Shown here piece after piece: positions 6,937 through 13,770 of a stretch of 14,926 bases of DNA (positions are counted from its first letter, which is position 1; every line of letters begins with the position of its first letter). The notes under the pieces were generated by a model. That model did not search any database. It worked only from the letters and a program-made list of their open reading frames with translations, and was not told where the DNA came from. Made by a program: the position numbers and the translations under genes. Source of the DNA: Bacteroidales bacterium (GTDB lineage Bacteria; Bacteroidota; Bacteroidia; Bacteroidales; UBA3663); NCBI GenBank assembly GCA_004557315.1, contig SFEH01000044.1, forward strand, positions 1-14,926, read 5' to 3'.

Positions 6937-7881
6937 ATGAATATAAAAAGATTATTAGCTATTGCTGTAGTTATGATTTCGGCAATGACAGCTTTGGCTC
7001 TCGACAAAGTGACTTTTATCCCGCAATGGACAGCCCAGGCGCAGTTTGCAGGCTATTTCGTTGCCAAGGAAAAGGGCTTCTATGCCGAAGAGGGGCTCGA
7101 TGTCACTATCGAATTCCCAAGCAACTCAATTTCGACAATGACGCTGCTCAAGGAAGGACAATGTCAGTTCACCACCTCGCCGCTGCTCGATGCACTATGC
7201 GCAGCCGACCAAGGAACTGACCTCGTAAATATTCTGCAGACAAGCCAGCAGAGCGGATTGGTGCTTGTAGGATACAACGGCAAGAACCCAGAGACGCTCG
7301 ATAAAGGTGACAAGGTAGGAATATGGGGCGCAGGCTTCTCGCTGCTCAGCAAAATCTTCAACCAGCGCAACCATAAAGGCTTCGAGTTTGTGTGTTTCAC
7401 CAACAATGTGACGCTCTTCCTTTCAGGAGCCATCGATGCCACTCTTGCCATGAGCTATAACGAGCTACTCCTGCTCAGACAGTCGAACATAGACATTAGC
7501 GGCAAAACAGTCTATTGGTTTTCCGACCACGACTATGACATTCCTGAAGACGGTGTCTATACCACACGTGACTTCTACAAGGACCATCCTGAGGAATGCG
7601 AGAGTTTTGCCAAGGCTACCCAGCGCGGTTGGGAATGGTGCAGGCAGCATCCGGAAGAGGCTCTCGACATTGTCATGCAGTATATAGCAGACAACAGGAT
7701 ACTGACCAACCGCGTCATTCAGGAAATGATGCTCAAGGAAGTGCTGCGACTGAACACCGACCCGACGAACGGCCATACCACCTATGAGCTCAAGAAAGAA
7801 AAAGTTGAGGAGGCATCAAAGTTGCTGTATGAATGCCAGCTCATCAAGAGACCGATAACCTATAGCGACATCACTAAATAA
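6937..7881 (+). CDS. Periplasmic NMT1/THI5-like substrate-binding protein (orphan)
   Basis: A 314-residue secreted protein with an N-terminal signal peptide (about 1-21, cut near MTALA/LDK). The mature start, VTFIPQWTAQAQFAGYFVAK, continuing EKGFYAEEGLDVTI, is the classic NMT1/THI5/SsuA opening of ABC-importer binding proteins for thiamine precursors, pyrimidines, sulfonates or similar small ligands. The usual type II two-lobe fold fits the length. No importer permease or ATPase gene is nearby. It sits between the peptide exporter and a membrane phosphatase with an extracytoplasmic sensor domain (15 bases to the next start). I infer that it may be a ligand sensor feeding the phosphatase rather than a transport subunit. 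Its ligand cannot be read from the sequence. It has no lipobox, so it is probably soluble in the periplasm. Confidence 0.85.
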   Translation: MNIKRLLAIAVVMISAMTALALDKVTFIPQWTAQAQFAGYFVAKEKGFYAEEGLDVTIEFPSNSISTMTLLKEGQCQFTTSPLLDALCAADQGTDLVNILQTSQQSGLVLVGYNGKNPETLDKGDKVGIWGAGFSLLSKIFNQRNHKGFEFVCFTNNVTLFLSGAIDATLAMSYNELLLLRQSNIDISGKTVYWFSDHDYDIPEDGVYTTRDFYKDHPEECESFAKATQRGWEWCRQHPEEALDIVMQYIADNRILTNRVIQEMMLKEVLRLNTDPTNGHTTYELKKEKVEEASKLLYECQLIKRPITYSDITK

Positions 7882-7896
7882 TGGAGGATTGACAAA

Positions 7897-9849
7897 ATGA
7901 AAAAGTTCAGAGAATCGTTTTCAGCCAAGCTGGCAGTCTTCACTGCCATGCTGGCATCGCTCGTCTTCCTTATCTGCTACTCTGTCTTCTTTTACTTTAC
8001 ACACAAGGCGGTAAAGAGTGAAGCGGAAACGATGGCTATGTGCCAGCTCGACAATACTGTATTGAGGGTAACCAACCTGCTCACTTCAGTCGAACAGAGC
8101 GCCAGCGACATGATGACCTTCATCGAGAGACACACCGATCAGGCAGATTCAATGTACACCTATGCTCGTCTGATTGTCGAGAAGAACCCGAATGTCAAAG
8201 GCTGTTCGATAGCTTTCGAGCCAAACTACTTCAGCGATAAGGGCTATTATTTCTCAGCATACGCAGGTCGTGAAGATGATGGAACCATATCGGTCGAACA
8301 GGAAGGAAGCGAAAGCTATAATTACCTTTATATGGACTGGTACCAGATACCAAAATTACTCAACAAGCCATATTGGGTAGATCCTTTCAACGACATCTAC
8401 GAAAATGAAGTCAACGGCAAAATACAGATCGAGACCATCTGCTCGTATGGAAGTCCAATACACGACCAAGAGGGAAACTTCATAGGTGTGCTCTCGATCG
8501 ATGTCAGCCAGAACTGGATGTCGAAGATCATAGGCGAACTGAAGCCTTATCCCAACTCATATACCATAGCTTTGGGACGTGGCGGCATCTATCTCGTGCA
8601 CCCTGACTCCACCGTGCTTGGCAGTCAGACCATTTTCACCGAATATATGGCAACAGGAAATGAAGAAATTCACAAACTGGGCGAACAGATGGTGGGATGC
8701 CAGCGAGGTATGCAATCTCTCAAGGGTGACCTTTCTGGAGGGAAAGAAGTCTCTTATGTCTTCTATGCCCCTCTTGAAAAGATTGGTTGGTGCGTTGGTC
8801 TCTTGTGTCATGAAAGTGACATATTCAGCGGACTGAACTCGATGAAATGGATGCTCATCTATATGACTGTCATAGGAATCTTAGCCATGATGGTGATATG
8901 CATTCTGTCTATCCGCCAACGCGTAAAGCCGCTTGAGACATTAGCAAAGCAGGCATACGTCATGGCGAAAGGCAATTTTGACATGGAGATACCAGTCATA
9001 CGAGGTGTTGACGAGGTTGCATTGCTCAGCAAGGCATTCCGCAACATGCAACACTCGCTGGTTGACTACATCGACGAACTGAAATCGACTACAGCCAAGA
9101 AGGAGCGCATCGAGGGTGAGCTGCACATTGCACACGACATCCAGATGGGTATGATCCCAAAGATTTTCCCTCCTTATCCTGACCGCGACGACATCGACAT
9201 ATATGCATCGCTCGTGCCAGCCAAGGAGGTGGGTGGAGACCTCTATGACTTCCTTATCCTCGACAATAAGTTCTATTTCTGCATCGGTGATGTAAGTGGC
9301 AAGGGAGTGCCAGCTTCATTGCTCATGGCAGTATGCCGCAACCTCTTCCGCACAGTAGCTGGTCAGGGACTACAGCCTTCAGAGATCGTCACTATGATCA
9401 ACGACACCATGGGAGAAAGCAACGAATCGGGAATGTTCATCACTCTCTTTGTTGCGATGATTGACATGACTGATGGCACCATGACATTCTGCAATGCAGG
9501 TCACAACCCTCCTGTCATCATAGACAATGACGGCAAGGCTTCCTATATGGATGTATTGCCAAATATCCCTGCAGGACTCTTCGACGGAATGCCGTTCGAA
9601 CAGCAGGTTTATGGCTCAATTGACGGTCTCACTCTCTTCCTATATACCGACGGACTCACCGAGGCAGAGGACATTGACCAGAACCAATATGGCGATGACA
9701 AGCTGATCGACGAGCTGACAGGCCGACAGGACATCAAAGCTCGACAGCTCATCGAATATATTTCTGCAACGGTCAAGGCTCATGCGGGTGAAGCTGAACA
9801 GAGCGATGACCTTACAATAATGACAATAAAAATAAACATTAAAAAATAG
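7897..9849 (+). CDS. Membrane sensor PP2C-type serine phosphatase (Cache-HAMP-SpoIIE/RsbU type)
   Basis: A 650-residue inner-membrane signalling phosphatase. Transmembrane helix 1 lies at about 12-34. A large periplasmic Cache-type sensor spans about 35-315, with the characteristic ICSYGSPIHDQEGNFIGVLS segment. Transmembrane helix 2 is at 318-339, HAMP at about 340-395, a short helical linker follows, and the PP2C/SpoIIE domain covers about 410-650. Metal-binding acidic motifs are intact: GGD448 (VGGDLYDF), GD465VSGKG, D585GLTE and DD638LT. By analogy with RsbU/SpoIIE it should remove phosphate from the STAS protein encoded two genes downstream, in response to a periplasmic ligand or the adjacent binding protein. 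It is followed after 7 bases by the RsbW-like kinase gene, which supports a partner-switching module. It has no response-regulator receiver, so the input is through the sensor domain. Confidence 0.92.
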   Translation: MKKFRESFSAKLAVFTAMLASLVFLICYSVFFYFTHKAVKSEAETMAMCQLDNTVLRVTNLLTSVEQSASDMMTFIERHTDQADSMYTYARLIVEKNPNVKGCSIAFEPNYFSDKGYYFSAYAGREDDGTISVEQEGSESYNYLYMDWYQIPKLLNKPYWVDPFNDIYENEVNGKIQIETICSYGSPIHDQEGNFIGVLSIDVSQNWMSKIIGELKPYPNSYTIALGRGGIYLVHPDSTVLGSQTIFTEYMATGNEEIHKLGEQMVGCQRGMQSLKGDLSGGKEVSYVFYAPLEKIGWCVGLLCHESDIFSGLNSMKWMLIYMTVIGILAMMVICILSIRQRVKPLETLAKQAYVMAKGNFDMEIPVIRGVDEVALLSKAFRNMQHSLVDYIDELKSTTAKKERIEGELHIAHDIQMGMIPKIFPPYPDRDDIDIYASLVPAKEVGGDLYDFLILDNKFYFCIGDVSGKGVPASLLMAVCRNLFRTVAGQGLQPSEIVTMINDTMGESNESGMFITLFVAMIDMTDGTMTFCNAGHNPPVIIDNDGKASYMDVLPNIPAGLFDGMPFEQQVYGSIDGLTLFLYTDGLTEAEDIDQNQYGDDKLIDELTGRQDIKARQLIEYISATVKAHAGEAEQSDDLTIMTIKINIKK

Positions 9850-9856
9850 TCAGACT

Positions 9857-10264
9857 ATGAAAAAAGAACTTGTAATCAAGAACGAGATAGCTGAACTTGA
9901 GCGGTTGGCTGCGTTCGTCGATGAAGTGGCAGAGGAATTGTCACTCGATATGGAAACGACAATGAATCTCAACCTCGCACTCGAAGAGGTAGTGAGCAAT
10001 GTCATACTGTATGCCTACCCAAAGAAGATGGGCGAGAATATCACCATCATGGCTTCGAGCGACAGTAATACACTCGTATTTACCATCACCGACAAGGGCG
10101 AAGAATTTGACCCGACAAAGGTTGAAGATGCCGACATCACACTCGATGCAGAAGACCGCGAGATAGGAGGTCTCGGTATCTTTATCGTCAAGAACATCAT
10201 GAACGAGGTGACTTACCAGCGTCTGGAAGGAAAGAATATCCTTACCCTCAAGAAAAATATCTGA
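9857..10264 (+). CDS. RsbW/SpoIIAB-like serine kinase (GHKL ATPase, anti-sigma-type)
   Basis: A 135-residue cytosolic single-domain GHKL ATPase. The N-box is LALEEVVSN (E44 and N48), the G1 box is TDKG (D79, G81) and the G2 box is GGLG (104-107, in GGLGIFIVKNIM). Length and order fit the switch-protein kinase family that phosphorylates a STAS antagonist and holds a target, usually a sigma factor, in check. The phosphatase lies directly upstream and the STAS partner 45 bases downstream. No sigma factor is encoded in the window, so the target is unknown: it could be a sigma factor elsewhere, or a non-sigma target such as the exporter. Confidence 0.88.
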   Translation: MKKELVIKNEIAELERLAAFVDEVAEELSLDMETTMNLNLALEEVVSNVILYAYPKKMGENITIMASSDSNTLVFTITDKGEEFDPTKVEDADITLDAEDREIGGLGIFIVKNIMNEVTYQRLEGKNILTLKKNI

Positions 10265-10309
10265 AATATCAGAATCATCAACAGATCATTAATTAAAAAT
10301 ATAAGGAAT

Positions 10310-10612
10310 ATGGTTACAGAAATAACTCGCAACGGCAATGAAGTTAATATCAACACTGGTGCTCGTATTGATACTATCAACGCCGGAGATTTTGAAAATG
10401 AGATCAGCCCAATATTAGCAGAGAAGGACACCAAGGTAGTCTTCGACTGCAGCAATCTTGAATACATCAGCAGTAGCGGACTGCGTGTAGTGCTCAAGGC
10501 ACAGAAGATCATCTCTTCACGCAAAGGTGAGATGAAGCTCGTAGGCGTGAAGCCCCAGATCAAGAAGGTCTTCGACATGACTGGCTTCTCTCGTTTCCTC
10601 ACAATCGAATGA
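10310..10612 (+). CDS. STAS-domain anti-anti-sigma-like protein (RsbV/SpoIIAA type)
   Basis: A 100-residue single STAS domain. The phosphoacceptor region reads DCSNLEYISSSGLRVVLKA. S56, just before G57, aligns with the serine phosphorylated in SpoIIAA/RsbV (SSGL). It is expected to be phosphorylated by the RsbW-like kinase, dephosphorylated by the Cache-PP2C protein, and to release the kinase's target when unphosphorylated. It is the last gene of the apparent operon. A promoter-containing spacer of 187 bases follows, in which I see no strong terminator. Confidence 0.9.
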   Translation: MVTEITRNGNEVNINTGARIDTINAGDFENEISPILAEKDTKVVFDCSNLEYISSSGLRVVLKAQKIISSRKGEMKLVGVKPQIKKVFDMTGFSRFLTIE

Positions 10613-10799
10613 TTTTCCTCGCTTTTGGATGATTCTTTGGTTGCAATGCCGACAATAAATGCGCAACGATAGTAGATTTCTGCATTTTTCTTTTTTTGAA
10701 AGAATCTGCGCTTGCAAGGTTGAAAAAAAAACAATAACTTTGCTGCACAAACAAACAAGAGAATAATCACAGAATATCAACAATTAAAATTTATTTATT
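10613..10799 (+). promoter_or_regulatory. Intergenic spacer with predicted promoter (-33 at 10711-10714, -7 at 10735-10742)
   Basis: TAACTTTG (10735-10742) matches TAnnTTTG. CTTG at 10711-10714 lies 20 bases upstream and fits a near-consensus -33 element. The gene start at 10800 gives a 5' UTR of roughly 50 bases. The rest of the spacer is T-rich and holds a distant inverted pair GATTCTTT/AAAGAATC (10631-10638 with 10699-10706), but no compact terminator for the export operon. Confidence 0.55.
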
Positions 10800-11363
10800 A
10801 TGAGAAGCATTGCAACATTAGATCTTCAGTACGCTCACCGTTTCTATGGATTCAAGGGCGAGGCACAGTATCTTCACGGCCACACAGGTGTCCTCACTAT
10901 CGAGGTAGAGGAGCCAATCAACGCAGGTGTGAACATGGCATATCCTTGCAACGAGATTCAGAAAGTGGCATGGAGCGTTCTCAAGAACTTCGACCACGCA
11001 CTCGTGCTCCGCGAAGACGACCCTCTCCTTCCAGCTATCCTCGATGTCTATGAGAAGACTGGCGTCAAGAACGGCACTCCACAGAACACGATGAAGGGCG
11101 AGGCATTCAAGACCGACCTCTGCCAGGCATTCCCAGACTGTCGTCTCGTAGTGACCAAGGAGACCATGACTGTTGAGGGCATGATCAAGATTGTCTATGA
11201 CCTCTTGAAGGACAAGCTCAACATCGTGAAACTCACATTCACAAGCGGTGTCAACGCAGCTACACAGGAGTATCCATCACACACAAGCATCGACCGCTGC
11301 CCTCTCTGCGGTATCGCACTCAACGAGAACGGTGTTTGCCCTAAATGCGGATACAAGAAATAA
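10800..11363 (+). CDS. 6-pyruvoyltetrahydropterin synthase/QueD-family-like protein with C-terminal zinc ribbon
   Basis: A 187-residue protein. The N-terminal T-fold keeps the zinc triad of the PTPS/QueD family: H13 (YAHRF), H26 and H28 (LHGHTG), plus a FDH motif near residue 65. The catalytic cysteine four residues before HGH in QueD and most PTPS (CxxxHGH) is alanine here (A22), with E21 beside it. The late glutamate that anchors the pterin (normally ET) is not evident in FTSGVNAA. Residues 80-120 look like an insertion relative to the short family members. C167-x2-C170 and C180-x2-C183 form a zinc ribbon at the extreme C-terminus, which ordinary QueD lacks. Substrate and reaction are therefore uncertain: it may bind a pterin or nucleotide without doing QueD chemistry. 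The start follows a good promoter. Annotation as 6-carboxytetrahydropterin synthase would be by homology only. Confidence 0.8.
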   Translation: MRSIATLDLQYAHRFYGFKGEAQYLHGHTGVLTIEVEEPINAGVNMAYPCNEIQKVAWSVLKNFDHALVLREDDPLLPAILDVYEKTGVKNGTPQNTMKGEAFKTDLCQAFPDCRLVVTKETMTVEGMIKIVYDLLKDKLNIVKLTFTSGVNAATQEYPSHTSIDRCPLCGIALNENGVCPKCGYKK

Positions 11364-11369
11364 GCGACC

Positions 11370-11390
11370 ATTCAATCGCATAGATTGAAT
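11370..11390. repeat. Small stem-loop downstream of the PTPS-like gene
   Basis: ATTCAATC (11370-11377) pairs with GATTGAAT (11383-11390) across the loop GCATA. No T-run follows. It lies six bases after the stop codon and ahead of the stronger terminator-like hairpin, and may stabilise the mRNA 3' end. Confidence 0.35.
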
Positions 11391-11398
11391 CACGAATT

Positions 11399-11452
11399 GC
11401 CACTGAGAAAACAACAGGACTACGTTCTGGCCATTTCTCAGTGGCTTTCTTC
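11399..11452 (+). terminator. Terminator-like hairpin just before the radical SAM gene
   Basis: GCCACTGAGAAA (11399-11410) pairs perfectly with TTTCTCAGTGGC (11434-11445). A 23-base loop separates the arms, and the T-rich tail TTTCTT follows. The hairpin base ends nine bases before the ATG at 11455, leaving no room for a promoter after it. It could end the PTPS-like transcript with partial read-through, act as an attenuator, or mask the start region of the next gene. Confidence 0.6.
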
Positions 11453-11454
11453 CA

Positions 11455-12309
11455 ATGAATGATATTTTGATCGACCGTGCCTATTTAGAGATAACCAACA
11501 TCTGCAATCTGAACTGCATCTTCTGCCCGAAGAACGAACGTCAGAAACGCAAGATGACTGTCGAGGAGTTTGACCTTCTCACCGATCGCCTCAAGGGGCA
11601 AATCAAGTTCCTGTATTTTCACCTGATGGGTGAACCGATGCTTCATGAGCACTTGTCGGACTTCATAGCCATGGCACGCGACAAAGGATTCATCACTGTG
11701 ATTACGACCAACGGAACCTTGCTTTCCAAGGGCTTCACTACCCTACCCTTCAAGATCCAGATTTCGCTGCATTCACACGAGGGCAACGAACGCAACTCCA
11801 GCATGGCAGACTATATCAACGAGGTGATGTCATTCGCCAAATCGGCTGCAGCAGGCGGCACCATCGTAGTCTTGCGACTATGGAACCAAGGAGGTTTCGA
11901 CTCGCAGAACGACCATATATTGGAACTGATAGGACAGCACATACGACGCGAGGAATGGACACAACGCTACGATGGCTGGAAGATTGCAGAGAAGATCTAT
12001 GTCGAATACGACCAGATGTTCGAATGGCCGGAAGAGAAACGAGAAGCATACGACATCGATGAGGTGTTCTGCTATGCATTGCGCAATCAGATAGGCATCC
12101 ATGTCGATGGCACAGTGGTGCCTTGCTGTCTCGACCACGACGGCTCTATTCCCCTTGGCAACCTCTTCGAACAGACACTCGACGACATCCTCAACACACC
12201 TCGCGCCAAGGCACTTTACGATGGATTCAGCAAACACATTGCCACCGAAGCCTTGTGCCAGCGATGCGAATATGCCGCCATAACCAAGCGTTTCCGCCGT
12301 AGCAAGTAA
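11455..12309 (+). CDS. Radical SAM/SPASM-domain protein
   Basis: A 284-residue cytosolic iron-sulfur enzyme. The radical SAM cluster motif is C17-x3-C21-x2-C24 (CNLNCIFC), followed by the HLMGEP motif (SAM-binding GEP) and a TTNGT strand. A C-terminal SPASM-type region carries C206, C224, C225 (GTVVPCC), C268 and C271 (CQRC), which should hold one auxiliary cluster. The SPASM group includes RiPP maturases and anaerobic sulfatase activators, but many members have no known substrate, and this one cannot be assigned. It follows the PTPS-like gene across a terminator-like hairpin. It does not resemble QueE in having a SPASM tail, so a queuosine role is not supported. No precursor peptide is adjacent. 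Confidence 0.88.
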   Translation: MNDILIDRAYLEITNICNLNCIFCPKNERQKRKMTVEEFDLLTDRLKGQIKFLYFHLMGEPMLHEHLSDFIAMARDKGFITVITTNGTLLSKGFTTLPFKIQISLHSHEGNERNSSMADYINEVMSFAKSAAAGGTIVVLRLWNQGGFDSQNDHILELIGQHIRREEWTQRYDGWKIAEKIYVEYDQMFEWPEEKREAYDIDEVFCYALRNQIGIHVDGTVVPCCLDHDGSIPLGNLFEQTLDDILNTPRAKALYDGFSKHIATEALCQRCEYAAITKRFRRSK

Positions 12310-12344
12310 ATTTAATGGGCTAATAGCACATTTTTAATGCCAAA

Positions 12345-12376
12345 TTTGCATAATTTACTATTTTTTGTTATTTTTG
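12345..12376 (+). promoter_or_regulatory. Predicted promoter of the flavodiiron gene
   Basis: TTTG at 12345-12348 and TATTTTTG at 12369-12376 are separated by 20 bases, exactly the Bacteroidetes TTTG-N(19-21)-TAnnTTTG arrangement. The start site should be near 12383, giving a leader of about 80 bases before the gene at 12463. Confidence 0.65.
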
Positions 12377-12385
12377 CACGAATTT

Positions 12386-12445
12386 ATGGAACAATTTCCT
12401 GCTGATGGGAATTGCCCCAACAATTCTATTGGTGTGAATCGTTAA
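12386..12445 (+). other. Short leader ORF (19 codons) in the flavodiiron 5' UTR, tentative
   Basis: An ATG only a few bases after the predicted transcription start opens a 19-codon frame (MEQFPADGNCPNNSIGVNR, then TAA), ending 17 bases before the flavodiiron ATG. It contains a 6-bp hairpin, GAATTG/CAATTC (12409-12414 with 12421-12426). It could be a regulatory upstream ORF or chance. There is no codon-level evidence of selection in a single sequence. Confidence 0.25.
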
Positions 12446-12462
12446 AAATAAATATAAAAAAT

Positions 12463-13617
12463 ATGGAAATTTCTGATGCAATCAAATACGTAGGCGTCGA
12501 TGATGCAGAGATGGATCTCTTTGAGAGCCAGTATCACACACCTGACGGCATGTGCTACAACTCGTATGTCATCCTCGATGAGAAGGTGGCAGTGATGGAT
12601 ACTGTCGATATCCGCAAGACTGACGAGTGGATGGAGAACCTCAAGACAGCTCTTGCTGGACGCACTCCTGACTATGTGGTTATCCAGCACCTTGAGCCAG
12701 ACCACAGCGGCTCGCTTTCTATCTTCCTCAAGGCTTATCCTGAAACTACTGTAGTGGCATCGCAGAAGGCTATACAGTTCATCGGACAGTTCTTCGAGCA
12801 CCTTGAGTTCAAGTCGATAGCTGTCACGGAAGGCGACACTCTCAACCTCGGACAGCATTGTCTCCACTTTGTCACAGCACCTATGGTTCACTGGCCAGAG
12901 GTGATCGTGAGCTACGAATCGACTGAGCAGGTTCTTTTCTCTGCCGACGGATTTGGCAAGTTTGGCGTTTATGAGGCAGATGCTGATGACTGGGCATGTG
13001 AGGCTCGCCGTTACTACTTCAACATCTGTGGCAAGTATGGCAACAATGTAGCATCATTGCTCAAGAAGGCTTCGACTCTCACCATCAAGAAGATCCTCCC
13101 ATTGCACGGACCAATACTCGAAGGCGAGAAGATGGTAGAGGCATTGCGTCTCTACACTCTCTGGTGTCACTATGAGCCAGAGGCAGAAGGCATTCTCGTT
13201 GCTCATGCTTCGATCCACGGAGGCACAAAGGAATGTGCTGAACGCATTGCAGAGATGCTTCGGGCAAAGGGGGCAAAGAAAGTTTCGGTATTCGACCTTT
13301 GCCGTGACGACATGGCAGAAGCCATTGAAGATGCGTTCAAGTATGGCAAGCTCGTCCTTGCAGCCGCATCATACGACGGTGATGTCTTCCCTCCTATGCA
13401 CTTCTTCCTTCACAAACTCATCCTCAAGGGCTATCGCAACCGTAAGGTAGGTATCATCGAGAATGGCACATGGGCTCCTTCAGCAGGCAAGGCAATGAAT
13501 GCACTGCTCGCACAGATGAAGGACATTGAGATAGTGGAACCACTGGTCACTATCAAGAGCCGGATGAAAGAGTCAGACATCCCAGCTCTCGAAGCCCTTG
13601 CCCAGGCAATGCTTTGA
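12463..13617 (+). CDS. Flavodiiron protein, FprA-family A-type flavoprotein
   Basis: A 384-residue cytosolic enzyme that reduces oxygen to water and/or nitric oxide to nitrous oxide in anaerobes, taking electrons from rubredoxin or a similar donor. The N-terminal metallo-beta-lactamase-like domain holds the di-iron ligands H76-x-E78-x-D80-H81 (HLEPDH), H143 (APMVHW), D162 (SADGFG) and H215 (LPLHGP). The C-terminal flavodoxin domain starts near 235 with the FMN phosphate loop HASIHGGT. No rubredoxin domain is attached. I start it at 12463 (MEISDAIKYVGVDD) because the family begins there and the AT-rich leader is typical. The upstream in-frame ATG at 12412 would add 17 residues unlike the family. 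It is a single-gene unit with its own promoter and terminator, probably oxygen-stress related. Confidence 0.93.
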   Translation: MEISDAIKYVGVDDAEMDLFESQYHTPDGMCYNSYVILDEKVAVMDTVDIRKTDEWMENLKTALAGRTPDYVVIQHLEPDHSGSLSIFLKAYPETTVVASQKAIQFIGQFFEHLEFKSIAVTEGDTLNLGQHCLHFVTAPMVHWPEVIVSYESTEQVLFSADGFGKFGVYEADADDWACEARRYYFNICGKYGNNVASLLKKASTLTIKKILPLHGPILEGEKMVEALRLYTLWCHYEPEAEGILVAHASIHGGTKECAERIAEMLRAKGAKKVSVFDLCRDDMAEAIEDAFKYGKLVLAAASYDGDVFPPMHFFLHKLILKGYRNRKVGIIENGTWAPSAGKAMNALLAQMKDIEIVEPLVTIKSRMKESDIPALEALAQAML

Positions 13618-13637
13618 TCGACCAAGACCATACAACA

Positions 13638-13670
13638 AGGGAGGTAGCCATCGGTTACCTCCCTGTTTTT
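13638..13670 (+). terminator. Intrinsic terminator after the flavodiiron gene
   Basis: A 12-bp stem (AGGGAGGTAGCC at 13638-13649 with GGTTACCTCCCT at 13653-13664, one G-U pair) with the 3-base loop ATC is followed by GTTTTT. This is a strong rho-independent terminator, 20 bases after the stop codon. Confidence 0.85.
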
Positions 13671-13758
13671 ATAATTAATGTATATATGACCAGAAGGCTT
13701 GTTGTTGAAAAAATTTTATGTTTCGTTGAAATTAATGATTTTTTACAAAAGAATTTAT

Positions 13759-13766
13759 TAATTTTG
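13759..13766 (+). promoter_or_regulatory. Possible promoter -7 element directly before the phosphoesterase gene
   Basis: TAATTTTG matches TAnnTTTG but ends only four bases before the ATG at 13771. If real, the transcript would start at or within a base or two of the start codon (leaderless). I see no -33 TTTG at the usual spacing, so chance in this AT-rich stretch is quite possible. Confidence 0.3.
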
Positions 13767-13770
13767 CAGT

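Noticed and set aside
10213..10770. Minus-strand ORF (185 codons) opposite the STAS gene and spacer.
   Set aside because: The hydrophobic translation arises from the reverse of the STAS gene and T-rich spacer. There is no start context or family match.
10800..12309. The two genes read as a queuosine QueD-QueE pair.
   Set aside because: The first lacks the QueD catalytic Cys, and the second carries a SPASM-type tail and the standard CxxxCxxC motif without QueE-specific features that I can recognise.
12412..12462. Upstream start for the flavodiiron protein adding 17 residues.
   Set aside because: The added residues do not resemble the family N-terminus. The ATG at 12463 after an AT-rich leader fits better.
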